Shown: positions 10,762-20,973 of the stretch, in pieces
Position numbering within the stretch: position 1 is the stretch's first letter
Layout: every line of letters starts with the position of its first letter
Assembly (NCBI GenBank): GCA_031253995.1
Contig: JAIRVG010000063.1
Location: 48,211-112,210 of the forward strand
DNA: 64,000 bases
From: Paucimonas sp.
GTDB lineage: Bacteria; Pseudomonadota; Gammaproteobacteria; Pseudomonadales; Pseudomonadaceae
Direction of reading: 5' to 3'
Position numbers and translations under genes: made by a program
The notes under the pieces: model-generated
The model's database searches: none
Told to the model about the DNA's origin: nothing
Seen by the model: the letters and a program-made list of their open reading frames with translations, nothing else

Positions 10762-11879
10762 GTGCTGTTGGCGGTAGCGGCCGGAGCGGCAGGTGCTGGC
10801 GAAGCAGCAGGTGCAGCGGCCGGAGCCGGGGTTGCGGCAGGAGCGGTAGCTGGTTTTGCCGCGGCTGGTTTGGCTGCTGCAGGCTTGGCTGGCGCTTTCG
10901 CTACGGCAGGCTTGGCCGGTGCTTTGGCAGCAGCTGGTTTTGCGGCGGCCGGTTTGGCAGCGGCTGGTTTTGCCGCAGGCTTGGCAGCGACCGGTTTGGC
11001 AGCAGCGGGTTTAGCCGCAGGCTTGGCAGCGGCTGGTTTAGCTGCAGGCTTGGCGGCAGCCGGTTTGGCAGCAGCAGTTTTAGCCGCAGGCTTGGCAGCG
11101 ACCGGTTTGGCAGCAGCGGGTTTAGCCGCAGGCTTGGCAGCGGCCGGTTTGGCAGCGACGGTTTTAGCCGCAGGCTTGGCAGCGGCCGGTTTGGCAGCAG
11201 CGGTTTTAGCCACAGGCTTGGCAGCGGCCGGTTTGGCGGCGGTGGTTTTAGCCGCAGGCTTGGCGGCGGCCGGTTTGGCAGCAGCGGTTTTAGTCGCAGG
11301 CTTGGCCGGGGCCTTGGCTGCGACTGGCTTGGCAGCCGGTTTCGCCGCGGGCTTGGCAGCAGCAGTTTTCACCGCAGGTTTGGCAGCGGCCTTGACTGGC
11401 GCCTTGGTGGCAGCAGGCTTGGCAGCGGGTTTCGCAGGCGCCTTGGCAGCGGCGGCCTTGGCGGCAGGTTTGGCAGGAGCGCGGGAGGCAAGGGCCTTGC
11501 CAGCGGCTTCGCGAACTTTGCCTACGCCCTGGGCCAGTTTCAAACTTTCCTGGGCATCGCGTTTCAGTTCAGCGATATAAGAACGGGTCTGGGTCTGACG
11601 ATCTTTTAACGCGTCGAGCACATCTTCCAACTCGGCGACCGCGCCTTTTGCCTTTTCCTGTGCCTTGGCTTTACCGGCGGCAGCGACGTCCTGAAGTTTC
11701 AGACGGGACTTGTGCAGTTTTTCCTGAGCCTTGCCGCGTTGTTTCTCCAACTTGGCGAGTAGTTTTTCCGCATCGGCCAGCGCTTGCGAGCAGGCATTTT
11801 CCAAATGCTCAAGCAGGCTGCCCGAGAGTTGTTGCAGCAGGTGCAACGGCGTGTTGACTGGCTTCTTGTTGGCCGACAT
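10737..11879 (-). CDS. algP: AlgP (AlgR3), histone H1-like alginate regulator
   Basis: 380 residues. The first 130 or so residues are a helical, charged domain (MSANKKPVNTPLHLLQQL through LKRDAQESLKLAQGVGKV). The rest is almost entirely Ala, Lys and Pro in KPAAKPAA-type repeats, resembling the C-terminal tail of eukaryotic histone H1. P. aeruginosa AlgP has the same layout and was described as a DNA-binding positive regulator of algD in mucoid strains. Its place near algQ and algR matches the known alginate regulatory region. Repeat number is prone to slippage, so strain-to-strain length variation is expected. Confidence 0.92.
   Translation of the reverse strand: MSANKKPVNTPLHLLQQLSGSLLEHLENACSQALADAEKLLAKLEKQRGKAQEKLHKSRLKLQDVAAAGKAKAQEKAKGAVAELEDVLDALKDRQTQTRSYIAELKRDAQESLKLAQGVGKVREAAGKALASRAPAKPAAKAAAAKAPAKPAAKPAATKAPVKAAAKPAVKTAAAKPAAKPAAKPVAAKAPAKPATKTAAAKPAAAKPAAKTTAAKPAAAKPVAKTAAAKPAAAKPAAKTVAAKPAAAKPAAKPAAAKPVAAKPAAKTAAAKPAAAKPAAKPAAAKPAAKPAAAKPVAAKPAAKPAAAKPAAAKPAAAKAPAKPAVAKAPAKPAAAKPAAAKPATAPAATPAPAAAPAASPAPAAPAATANSTQSPSSAS
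10780..11465. repeat. AlgP KPAA-coding tandem repeats
   Basis: About 680 bp of short direct repeats in the algP 3' half, built from variants of GCAGGCTTGGCAGC and CGGTTTGGCAGCAG (plus strand). Units of 12-15 bp combine into higher-order copies of about 60 bp (for example starts near 11011, 11071, 11131 and 11191). Both sense and antisense frames stay open because of this composition. Confidence 0.85.
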
Positions 11880-12120
11880 GGCTTTCCTCCTGGCTGACGA
11901 AATTGCGGCTCATACTAGACCTGTGCTGCTATCGCCGCTAGGGCATGTTGACAGTAAAGAAGACGCCGCGTTGCATGCCTGGGCAAAGTTCTGAAAGCTG
12001 CAGCTCGGGACAAGTGTAGTTGCTGTGTTACGGACTGCTGACAATTAACAAACTTGCCCCCGTCGAACAGGCATAATCGAAACCGCTGCAACTCTTCTTT
12101 TCCATTTTCGGAGCCAGCCC

Positions 12121-12783
12121 GTGCCGCGCTATTTGTTGCTGTCGTTACTCTTCACGCTGCCCCCGGTTCTGGCGGAGCCCGCCGCGACACCCTCGGACCA
12201 CGACCTCGCCTACAGCCTCGGCGCCAGCCTTGGCGAACGCCTGCGCGAGGAAGTCCCGGGGCTGCAATTGCAGGCGCTGATCGAAGGGTTGCAGCAGGCC
12301 TATCAGAACAAACCGCTGGCCCTGTCCCAGGCGCGCATCGATGCCATCCTCGCCCAGCATGACCAGCAGGCCAACGATGCCGCCGCCCAGTCCCATGTGG
12401 AGCAGGCCCTGGCTGCAGAGCGCCGCTTCATCGCCAACGAACGTGGCCGTGCCGGCGTGCGCGAGCTGAGTGATGGCGTGCTGATGAAGGAGCTTTCGGC
12501 AGGTACGGGCGCCCGGCCAAAAGCGAATGGCAAGGTCAAGGTGCGTTACGTGGGGAAATTGCCGGACGGCACGGTGTTCGACCAGAACGATCAGCCGCAG
12601 TGGTTCAACCTGGACAGCGTGATCGCGGGTTGGCAGGCAGCGCTGCCGGAGATGGCGACGGGCTCGAAGTACCGCCTGGTGATCCCTTCGGCACAGGCCT
12701 ATGGTTCCGATGGCGCGGGCGACCTGATCGCGCCCTACACGCCGCTGGTGTTCGAGATCGAACTGCTCGACGTTGCCGACTGA
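12121..12783 (+). CDS. FKBP-type peptidyl-prolyl cis-trans isomerase
   Basis: 220 residues from a GTG start at 12121, which gives an immediate signal peptide (MPRYLLLSLLFTLPPVLAEP). Residues 20-110 form the helical N-terminal dimerisation part seen in FkpA/Mip-like proteins. The FKBP domain follows with VKVRYVGKLPDGTVFDQ, VIAGWQAALPEMATGSKYRLVIP, AYGSDGAG and FEIELLDV. It should catalyse prolyl isomerisation in the periplasm. The same gene lies between algP and algQ in P. aeruginosa. Confidence 0.9.
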   Translation: MPRYLLLSLLFTLPPVLAEPAATPSDHDLAYSLGASLGERLREEVPGLQLQALIEGLQQAYQNKPLALSQARIDAILAQHDQQANDAAAQSHVEQALAAERRFIANERGRAGVRELSDGVLMKELSAGTGARPKANGKVKVRYVGKLPDGTVFDQNDQPQWFNLDSVIAGWQAALPEMATGSKYRLVIPSAQAYGSDGAGDLIAPYTPLVFEIELLDVAD

Positions 12784-12813
12784 GCTGCCGGCAACGTTAC
12801 GGGAGAGAGAGCG

Positions 12814-13284
12814 TCAGACCGTGGCCGGCGCTTCTTCCCTGTGCGCGGTGTGCAGCACTTCGATCAGGCAGTCTTCCAGCTCGAAGCGCTCGCGCAACTG
12901 ACCACCCAGCGTCTTCAGCTCTTCGGCGAAACGCCCGTTGTCGGTGCATTGCCCCTTGCTGCAATGGTCGTTGAACGCCAGTGCTCGCTCGGTGCTGACA
13001 TCGATGCGCGGATTGATCTGTTGCGCCAGCTCCAGGCCGCCACCGTCACCGAAGGCCTTGGCTTCACTGATCAGTTGTTCGCAGATTTCGAAGTGCCAGG
13101 CCGACACGTAATCCACGAGGATTTCGCAGAAGCGGCCGTTCAATGATTTGTCGGCGAAAGCCGGCTTGGCATCGCGCAACTCGCGGAACGCAGTTACCAG
13201 CTCCTCACGCTCTTGCAGCCAGCGATCAATGAGCTTGTGAACCCCACCCCAGCGCTCCTGAGCATTCTGACAACTCTCTAACAT
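12814..13284 (-). CDS. algQ: AlgQ / Rsd, anti-sigma70 factor
   Basis: 156 residues from the ATG at 13284 (MLESCQNAQERWGGVHKLIDRWLQERE). The frame stays open far upstream, but this start matches Rsd/AlgQ. Family marks include WGGVHKLIDRWL, the four-helix bundle, and SAWHFEICEQLI. Rsd binds region 4 of sigma70 and frees core polymerase for alternative sigma factors; P. aeruginosa AlgQ does this and affects alginate and siderophore production. It is convergent with the FKBP gene and upstream of neither algP nor dsbB in an operon sense: 231 bp separate it from dsbB. Confidence 0.92.
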   Translation of the reverse strand: MLESCQNAQERWGGVHKLIDRWLQEREELVTAFRELRDAKPAFADKSLNGRFCEILVDYVSAWHFEICEQLISEAKAFGDGGGLELAQQINPRIDVSTERALAFNDHCSKGQCTDNGRFAEELKTLGGQLRERFELEDCLIEVLHTAHREEAPATV

Positions 13285-13515
13285 GGCGGTCTCATCCCTT
13301 TTTGGGTCGTGCCCCTGCGCCCTGTATCGCAAGTGGCGATACACAAGGAAATTACGGCAGAACGGCATTGAGCAGCAGTGTTTTCGATAATGCGTGGAGG
13401 GGAGATTATTCCCGCACGCCCTAGGCTTCAAGGTACGCAGGCGACTAGTTTCATACAAGCGTTTAATCCTGCGACCCATCGCCGCCGGTCGTTTCAAGCG
13501 CCGACGGACACCCTT

Positions 13516-14028
13516 TCATGACTCCGGGGATTCGCCGGGGTTCAACCGGCGCCTGCCGATCAGGCGCAGCACCACCAGCACCGCCAGACCGAGGAACGCC
13601 AGCAGGCTCCATTCCGGTCCGCTCAGGTCGAGGAAGCTCCAGGTGATCGGTGCGCATTCGGCAGAACCCAGCAGCAGGCCGTGCAACCATTCCACAGGCG
13701 TACCCTGTTCCAGCAGGTAGCTCATGGTCTGTTCGCAAGGCATGTCCGCAGGGGGGTAGAGACCTTGCAGCCAGACATGCCGGGCGGCCAGGGCGCTGCC
13801 AGCCAGGGCCAGCGCGAGGGCGGTCCAGAGGTAGGCGCGCTCGGTGGCCCGATGCAGCAATCCACCAAGGCACACCAATGAGAAGGCCGCCAGCAGCAGG
13901 CGCTGGCTCTGGCATAGCGGACAGGCATCCAGGCCCAGGCCGAATTCGAGATACAGCGCGCCACACAGGGCCAGCAGGGAGGCCAGGAAAGCAGGGAAGA
14001 AAAAGGTACGCAGACAGGCCAAAGGCAT
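13516..14028 (-). CDS. dsbB: Disulfide bond formation protein B
   Basis: 170 residues from the ATG at 14028 (MPLACLRTFFFPAFLASLLAL); an in-frame ATG 69 bp upstream would add 23 residues ahead of the first helix. Four membrane helices are evident. The first periplasmic CXXC, CPLC in GLDACPLCQSQR, and the second periplasmic pair in MPCEQ and SAECA are the redox cysteines that pass electrons from DsbA to quinone. It follows hemY by 200 bp, as its P. aeruginosa counterpart follows the hem genes. Confidence 0.9.
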   Translation of the reverse strand: MPLACLRTFFFPAFLASLLALCGALYLEFGLGLDACPLCQSQRLLLAAFSLVCLGGLLHRATERAYLWTALALALAGSALAARHVWLQGLYPPADMPCEQTMSYLLEQGTPVEWLHGLLLGSAECAPITWSFLDLSGPEWSLLAFLGLAVLVVLRLIGRRRLNPGESPES

Positions 14029-14228
14029 GGCAAGACCAAGGCAGGAAAAGACATTTGGCAACGTTAGAGGAAAGCGCCTAGTTGTTTCAATAAGCAACTA
14101 AGGGGACAAGTCTCTGATTTTTATTGGAAACTTCGCCGAAATGAGTAGGAAATTTCCACAAGCCGCCGCAGGACCTTTTACCGCCCCCTGCCACGGACCG
14201 ACCCTTGCGGCCGGCCCCTGGCAGCGTG

Positions 14229-15467
14229 TCAGGCCCGGACCGGGTCCGGTAGCGGCAGCGCCAGCAGGCGCTCGTCGAGCAACCCGAGGCCTTCCTGGAA
14301 CAGCGCGTTGCTGCGCTCGTTCTCGCCCAGCCCGGCCAGCAGACGCGCCAGTTCGGCGCAGGCTTCCGGGTTGCGTTGCAGGCGCAGACTGCCCTCCAGG
14401 TAATCACGAGCCTTGCCCCACAGGCGGTTCTGCAGGCTCAGGCGTCCCAGGGTCAGCAGCAGGCCCGGGTCGTCCGGATGGGTCTTGAGCCAGCCCTCGG
14501 CGGTCTGCAACTGCTTCGCCGGGTCGCTGCCGCGCACCAGACCGTAGAGACGCGCGAGGTGAGTCTCATATTCACGCTTGAGTGCAGTGCGCAGGATTTC
14601 CTCCGCCTCGCTTTCCGCACCCAACTGGCGCAGTTGCTCGGCGTAGGCCAGGACCAGTTGCGGCTCCTGGCGCTGGGCGTTGGTCAGCTGCTGCCAGGCG
14701 CGTTCCAGCGATTGTCGGGCGGCCTGGCCGTCGTCCTCGCGCTGCACCGCCAGCGACAGGTTCTGCCCCCAGGCACGGCGCTCCAGTTCGGCCAGTTCCT
14801 TGGCCGAGAGGACCTTGTCCTTGCGCAGTTCCGGCATCAGGCGGATCAGCGCCGACCAGTCGCCACGCTGCTGGTACAGGCGCTGCAACTGACGCAGTAC
14901 CTGGGGGTTGTGCGGATGGCGCTCGTGCATGGCCTGCAGGGTTTCCAGGGCGGCATCGGTATCACCGCGGTCGACCTGAAGTTGCGCGTGGGTCAGGGCG
15001 ATCGCCAGTTCCGCCTGCGGCTGGCGCTCCAGTGCACGCTCCAGCAGGTTGTCGCTGTCTTCGGTGCGCCCCTGCTCGTTGGCCGCGCGGGCCGCGCCGA
15101 GGTAGTACAGCAGAGGCTGGCGCTCGGCCTCGGCGGCGCGATGCAGATGACGCTGGGCACTGGCCCAGCGACCTTCGGCCAGGTCCAGTTGCCCCTGCTC
15201 GATGGCCAGGCGGGTGCGTCGGCTGCGGTTGCGTCGCGACCACGGGTTGACCACGCCGGTGGAGTGCAGCACCGCGCTGATCAGCACCTTGACCAGCCAC
15301 AGCACGAGCACGATGCCCACCAGCAGGCCCAGGGTCGCCCACAGGCTGGACTCGTAGCGGAAGCTGTCATAGGCGATCAGCACGTAGCCACTGTGCCGAG
15401 CCACGGCGATCCCCAGCAGGGTCGCGACGACGATCGCCACGACCAACAGGAGGTAGGCTCGTTTCAT
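14229..15467 (-). CDS. hemY: HemY, heme biosynthesis-associated TPR membrane protein
   Basis: 412 residues. Two membrane helices (about 4-24 and 41-65) are followed by a cytoplasmic or periplasmic TPR array (repeats such as AIEQGQLDLAEGRWASAQRHLHRA and PLLYYLGAARAANEQGRTEDSDNLLERAL in shortened form). This is the proteobacterial HemY, not the Bacillus protoporphyrinogen oxidase of the same name. Its role in heme synthesis is inferred from linkage. Its ATG overlaps the hemX stop by 4 bp. Confidence 0.9.
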   Translation of the reverse strand: MKRAYLLLVVAIVVATLLGIAVARHSGYVLIAYDSFRYESSLWATLGLLVGIVLVLWLVKVLISAVLHSTGVVNPWSRRNRSRRTRLAIEQGQLDLAEGRWASAQRHLHRAAEAERQPLLYYLGAARAANEQGRTEDSDNLLERALERQPQAELAIALTHAQLQVDRGDTDAALETLQAMHERHPHNPQVLRQLQRLYQQRGDWSALIRLMPELRKDKVLSAKELAELERRAWGQNLSLAVQREDDGQAARQSLERAWQQLTNAQRQEPQLVLAYAEQLRQLGAESEAEEILRTALKREYETHLARLYGLVRGSDPAKQLQTAEGWLKTHPDDPGLLLTLGRLSLQNRLWGKARDYLEGSLRLQRNPEACAELARLLAGLGENERSNALFQEGLGLLDERLLALPLPDPVRA

Positions 15468-16594
15468 GGCGTGGCCTCCTGGGCTTTGTCACCCGACTGG
15501 CGCAACGCCGCTTCCTCGGCGGGCAGGTGCCGGCGTTCGAGATAGGCCTGTACGGCGGAAAGGCTTTCGGCGAGGTCGGGGGTGACCACCGTGACCGGCT
15601 CCTTCACCAGCCCGTTGAGCTGTTCCAGCATCATCCGGCCCTGCTCGTTGTCCTTGTTGAAGTTGCCCAGCAGCACGCTGCGCGCTTCGTCGATGGCCTG
15701 GGTGTAGACCTTGGCCTCGCCGTTCAGCGCCGCCCACTGTGCTTGCTCCAGCGCCAGGCTCAGGGCCAGGCGCACCTGGCTCAGGGCCTGGCCGGCGAGC
15801 AGTGGCTTGATGTTCTTGTCGGCGTCGAAGTCGATGCGGAAGTAGCGCGAGATCTGCTCCCACCACTGCGACCAGCGACTCGCACCATCGCCGTCGGCAG
15901 TCAGGCCGAACAGGGCTTGGCCATCGTTCTTGAACTCCGGCGCCAGCACATTGAGCTGCACCACCTGCTCGCGCAACGCGGCGAGCCTGAGGAACAGGCC
16001 GGTGCGGTCCGGCTGCTGGGTGCTGTGCAGTGCGGCGAGGCTGCGGGCCAGTTGCTCGCGGGCGGCGAAGGATGCCGGGTCGCTCTGTTCGCGCAGGATC
16101 TGGTCGGCGCCTTCCACCAGGGCGCGGGCGCTGGCGATGTCCTGCAATGCCGACAGGCGCAGGCTGGCCAGGCGCAACAGGTGCTCGGCCTCGGCCAGGC
16201 GCCAGTCCTTGCGGCTGGCCCCGAGCACGGTCTCCAGACGCTGGCTCAGGCGCTGCTGGTCGCCCTGCAACTGCGCCACAAGGCGCCGGCGGTCTTCCAG
16301 CTCGCTGGCCGGCGGCAGGCTGCCCAGTTGTGCCGACAGCTGCTGTTCGCGCGCCTGCAGGGCTTCGCTCTGCTGGTTCAACTGACGCACCTGCTCGACC
16401 TGGTCCTGGTTGACCTGCTGCAGGTGGCGCACCTGCCACAGCCCCCAGCCACCTGCGGCGACACCGGCGGCGCCGAGCAGCAGGGCGAGGATCGCCAGGC
16501 CATTGCCGGAGCGGCCGGACGGGGCGGGTGCGGGGTTCGTCGAAGCCTCGGACGGCGTTGGCTGATCTTCGTTGGGCAAGGCTGTTTCGCTCAC
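15464..16594 (-). CDS. hemX: HemX, uroporphyrinogen-III C-methyltransferase-like membrane protein
   Basis: 376 residues: an acidic/proline N-terminus, one membrane helix (LAILALLLGAAGVAAGGWGLW, about 32-52), a coiled coil rich in Gln and Glu to about residue 130, and a helical C-terminal domain with DWRLAEAEHLLRLASLRL, the conserved HemX stretch. There is no SAM-binding methyltransferase domain, so the traditional name is misleading. It lies 44 bp after hemD and overlaps hemY, forming one operon. Confidence 0.9.
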   Translation of the reverse strand: MSETALPNEDQPTPSEASTNPAPAPSGRSGNGLAILALLLGAAGVAAGGWGLWQVRHLQQVNQDQVEQVRQLNQQSEALQAREQQLSAQLGSLPPASELEDRRRLVAQLQGDQQRLSQRLETVLGASRKDWRLAEAEHLLRLASLRLSALQDIASARALVEGADQILREQSDPASFAAREQLARSLAALHSTQQPDRTGLFLRLAALREQVVQLNVLAPEFKNDGQALFGLTADGDGASRWSQWWEQISRYFRIDFDADKNIKPLLAGQALSQVRLALSLALEQAQWAALNGEAKVYTQAIDEARSVLLGNFNKDNEQGRMMLEQLNGLVKEPVTVVTPDLAESLSAVQAYLERRHLPAEEAALRQSGDKAQEATP

Positions 16595-16638
16595 GTATCC
16601 ATCCTTTGTTTTAAGGCGCGTCGCCTCAGCTTAGCGCC

Positions 16639-17406
16639 TCAGGAAGCGGGCGCAGGGGTTTCCTGCAACGCCGCCAGCAAAGCCGCGGCACTGGCGCCGC
16701 GGCAATCCACCACATTCTGCGCGCCGGCCTGGCGGGCGATTTCCGCCACCCGCGGGCTCGGCACGAACAAGGGCAACCGCGCCAGGCGCGGCCAATCCTG
16801 CGCGGCCAGTGCACGCAGGTGTTCGAAGCCCTGCCCACTGCTGACCACCAGGCCATTCAGGCGTTCCGCTTCGATGCGTCGCAGCAGGGCACCGGCAGGG
16901 TAGTCCGGCAGGCTGCGGCGGTACAGCGGCAGATAGTCGACGTGCGCACCCAGCACGGTCAATTGCCCGGCCAGCAACTCGCGGCCGTCCTCGCCACGCA
17001 GGATCAGCACCCGCGGTGCCTCGCCGGCCAGCGCCGCCTGCAACGCGGGCAGGCGCAGCAGCGCTTCGCTGTCGTCACCGCTGTCGGGAAAGTGCACGGT
17101 CAGGCCGGCGGCTTCGAGTACCGCGGCAGTGGCCGCGCCGACCGTAAACCAGGCCAGCGCCGGCAGTTGCGGCCAGAGCCCGGCCAGCAGGTCGAGGCCG
17201 AGCCTGGCCGCCGGCTTGCTGACCACGATAACCGCACGGTAGCGATCGAGCGTGCGTGCCAGCGCCAGCTGCTGCTCCGAAACCGCCAGGGGTTCGATGT
17301 CCAGCAAGGGCATGCAGCTGCCATGAATGCCGACTTCGCCGAGGGTGGCGGCCAGGGCCGCGCAATCCTCGGCCGGCCGGGTCAGCAGCAGCCGCCAGGC
17401 GGTCAC
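16639..17406 (-). CDS. hemD: Uroporphyrinogen-III synthase
   Basis: 255 residues. HemD is poorly conserved; the visible marks are LLLTRPAEDCAALAATL at the start, the two-lobed alternation of Rossmann-like strands, ALAWFTVGAATAAVLEAAG and GLVVSSGQGFEHL, and the C-terminal PLFVPSPRVAEIARQAG. It closes hydroxymethylbilane with inversion of ring D to give uroporphyrinogen III. The start codon overlaps the hemC stop by 4 bp (ATGA), consistent with coupled translation. Confidence 0.93.
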   Translation of the reverse strand: MTAWRLLLTRPAEDCAALAATLGEVGIHGSCMPLLDIEPLAVSEQQLALARTLDRYRAVIVVSKPAARLGLDLLAGLWPQLPALAWFTVGAATAAVLEAAGLTVHFPDSGDDSEALLRLPALQAALAGEAPRVLILRGEDGRELLAGQLTVLGAHVDYLPLYRRSLPDYPAGALLRRIEAERLNGLVVSSGQGFEHLRALAAQDWPRLARLPLFVPSPRVAEIARQAGAQNVVDCRGASAAALLAALQETPAPAS

Positions 17407-18344
17407 GGGTGACCGGCCTCGCCATAGACTGCCTTGAGGATGTCTCCGGCGCCCTGGGCCAGCAGCGCTTCGGCCACCTGCACGCCCAGTGTCTCGGCTT
17501 CGCTACGGGGCGCACGGGCATCGGCCGTGAGCAGCGCGCCACCGGCCGGTTCGCCGACCAGGCCACGCAGCCACAGCTGCTCGCCTTCGAGCACGGCATA
17601 GCAGGCGATCGGTACCTGGCAGCCGCCATTGAGGTGCTTGTTCAGCGCCCGTTCGGCGTAGACGCGGTCGGCGGTATCGACATGGTGCAGCGGTGCCAGC
17701 AGCGCATGGATCTCGCTGTCGGCGCTGCGGCACTCGATGCCCACGGCGCCCTGGCCACCGGCCGGCAAGCTGTCATCGACGCTGATGGTGGAGGTGATGC
17801 GGTCTTCGAAACCAAGACGGATCAGGCCGGCGGCAGCCAGGATGATGGCGTCGTACTCGCCGGCGTCCAGCTTGGCCAGGCGGGTGTTGACGTTGCCGCG
17901 CAGGAAGCGGATTTCCAGGTCCGGGCGACGTGCCAGCAACTGGGCCTGGCGGCGCAGGCTGGAGGTGCCGACGATGCTCCCGGCAGGCAGGTCGTCGAGG
18001 CTGGCGAAGGTATTGGAAACGAAGGCGTCGCGCGGGTCTTCACGCTCGCAGATGCAGAACAGGCCCAGGCCTTCGGGGAAGTCCATCGGTACATCCTTCA
18101 TCGAATGCACGGCGATATCGGCTTCCTGGTCGAGCAGCGCGGTTTCCAGTTCCTTGACGAACAGGCCCTTGCCACCGATCTTCGACAGCGGCGAATCGAG
18201 CAGCTTGTCGCCACGGCTGACCATCGGCACCAGGGTCACGAGCAGTCCCGGATGGGCCTGTTCCAGACGGGCTTTGACATATTCGGCCTGCCACAGGGCA
18301 AGGGCGCTTTTGCGGGTGGCAATGCGGATTTCGCGAGTGGACAT
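17403..18344 (-). CDS. hemC: Hydroxymethylbilane synthase (porphobilinogen deaminase)
   Basis: 313 residues, normal length. Motifs: REIRIATRKSALALWQAE at the start, KDVPMDFPEGL, GTSSLRRQAQL and FLRGNVNTRLAKLD for substrate binding, and NGGCQVPIACYA, whose Cys carries the dipyrromethane cofactor. It polymerises four porphobilinogen molecules for heme and corrin synthesis. It is 118 bp downstream of algR and begins the hemCDXY block, as in P. aeruginosa. Confidence 0.96.
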   Translation of the reverse strand: MSTREIRIATRKSALALWQAEYVKARLEQAHPGLLVTLVPMVSRGDKLLDSPLSKIGGKGLFVKELETALLDQEADIAVHSMKDVPMDFPEGLGLFCICEREDPRDAFVSNTFASLDDLPAGSIVGTSSLRRQAQLLARRPDLEIRFLRGNVNTRLAKLDAGEYDAIILAAAGLIRLGFEDRITSTISVDDSLPAGGQGAVGIECRSADSEIHALLAPLHHVDTADRVYAERALNKHLNGGCQVPIACYAVLEGEQLWLRGLVGEPAGGALLTADARAPRSEAETLGVQVAEALLAQGAGDILKAVYGEAGHP

Positions 18345-18462
18345 GGAACGATCCGTACCAGAAAGATTCGCCGGATGATAACAGCTCCGTCAAAGCCTCT
18401 TGCAGATCCATGTCAGCAAAGAGAAGTGACCCTCCCTGGTCATGATCCCGTCCATCCCCGCC

Positions 18463-19209
18463 CTAAAGCTGCTGCATCATTTTCCTGACGCCGGCCACGT
18501 GTCGCCGGCTGACGATAAGGGCATCGCCATTCAGGCCCTTGAGGAACAGTTGAAAGTGCCCGAGGGGCGTGCGCTGCAGGCGCTCGATGCGGTCACGGGC
18601 CACCAGCGCGTTGCGGTGGATACGCACGAAACGCTCGCCGAACTCGTCTTCCAGGGCCTTGAGCGGCTCGTCCAGCAGCACCTCGCCTTCCTCGTGGCGC
18701 AAGGTCACGTACTTGTGGTCGGCGATGAAGTAGATCACCCGGTCCAGGGGCACCAGCTCGATGCCCTTGCGGGTCCGCGCGCTGATATGGCTGCGCGGGC
18801 CACCGCCACCTTCCGCTGGCGGACGGGTCAGGGCCGCCAGTTGCGCGCGGTTGGGGCGTTCGGCCTTGCGCAGGGCGTTGTGCAGTTCTTCGCCCTGCAC
18901 CGGCTTGAGCACGTGCCCCAGGCCACTGTCCTTGAAGGCTTGCTGGGTGAATTCGTCGTCGGAGGTGCAGAACACCACCGCCGGCGGGGCTTCGCGCTCG
19001 CAGAGCCGGGCGGCGACCTGCAGGCCGTCCATGCCGGGCATGCGGGTATCGAGCAGAACCACGTCGGGTTTGTGGGAATCGATCAACGCCAGAGCCTCTT
19101 CGCCGTTGGTGGCGCTGGGCTCCAGCACGGTATAGCCCTCCAGTTCGCCGAGCAGGCGGCTCAGGCGGTCGCGGGCTTGGGGTTCGTCATCAACGATCAG
19201 GACATTCAT
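18463..19209 (-). CDS. algR: AlgR, LytTR-type response regulator
   Basis: 248 residues from the ATG at 19209 (MNVLIVDDEPQARDRLSRLL); an upstream in-frame start at 19257 adds 16 residues before the receiver domain and is rejected. The receiver has Asp7/Asp8, the phospho-acceptor Asp54 in LLDTRMPGMDG and Lys in VLKPVQG. The C-terminal LytTR DNA-binding domain runs from about 140 (RVIYFIADHKYVTL, FVRIHRNALVARDRI). P. aeruginosa AlgR controls alginate, twitching motility and virulence with its sensor AlgZ/FimS. No sensor gene lies next to it here. Confidence 0.94.
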   Translation of the reverse strand: MNVLIVDDEPQARDRLSRLLGELEGYTVLEPSATNGEEALALIDSHKPDVVLLDTRMPGMDGLQVAARLCEREAPPAVVFCTSDDEFTQQAFKDSGLGHVLKPVQGEELHNALRKAERPNRAQLAALTRPPAEGGGGPRSHISARTRKGIELVPLDRVIYFIADHKYVTLRHEEGEVLLDEPLKALEDEFGERFVRIHRNALVARDRIERLQRTPLGHFQLFLKGLNGDALIVSRRHVAGVRKMMQQL

Positions 19210-19512
19210 ATTGCGCTGGATTCCTGCGTGAGTCTCGCACAAGACTGGTGTGGACAATCACGGTGACGGCCGTCACGGCGATCCACGCTCAGACTCGCAC
19301 GATTGCTAAAGATTCACTGGTCGACAGCAAACAATGCCGATCCTCTGTCCAACTGTAGACGGTTGCCGCAACACTGCCGTTCAATCGGTGAATATCAGCC
19401 AAGACCGCGACACAAACCCGCATCCAGGCCGACCGCCGAGCCCCGACGGGCGCGGCAACCCTGTTATCATCCGCGACACTTTTTCCCGTTCACGCCTTCA
19501 ACGAGCGAATCC
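19210..19512. other. algR-argH divergent intergenic region
   Basis: 303 bp without a supported gene; in P. aeruginosa the sensor gene algZ/fimS occupies this junction. I found no histidine-kinase remnant in any frame. It holds a 14-bp palindrome at 19263-19276 and, near 19464-19471, TGTTATCA, a plausible -10 for argH. Confidence 0.6.
19263..19276. promoter_or_regulatory. Vfr/CRP-like palindrome upstream of algR
   Basis: GTGACGGCCGTCAC is a perfect palindrome of the form GTGA-N6-TCAC, the core of the CRP/Vfr site TGTGA-N6-TCACA; the outer T and A are missing. It lies 54-67 bp upstream of the algR start. Known biology: Vfr acts at fimS-algR in P. aeruginosa. Binding here is inference. Confidence 0.4.
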
Positions 19513-20907
<1,395 letters not shown>

Positions 20908-20918
20908 GCCCTGAACCT

Positions 20919-20946
20919 TGTGGGAGCGGGTTCACCCGCCCCCACA
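20919..20946. repeat. REP-like palindrome
   Basis: TGTGGGAGCGGG pairs with CCCGCCCCCACA around TTCA, with one A/C mismatch. It lies between convergent argH and the GST gene and may serve as terminator. Confidence 0.7.
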
Positions 20947-20973
20947 GGGGACTGCGTCAGCCCCATCCCTTCT

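Noticed and set aside
10780..11465. Regularly repeated DNA as a CRISPR array
   Set aside because: Repeats are contiguous and in frame with algP; there are no unique spacers and no cas genes.
19210..19512. Remnant of algZ/fimS
   Set aside because: No kinase-like stretch is readable in any frame; the region looks like a plain promoter gap.
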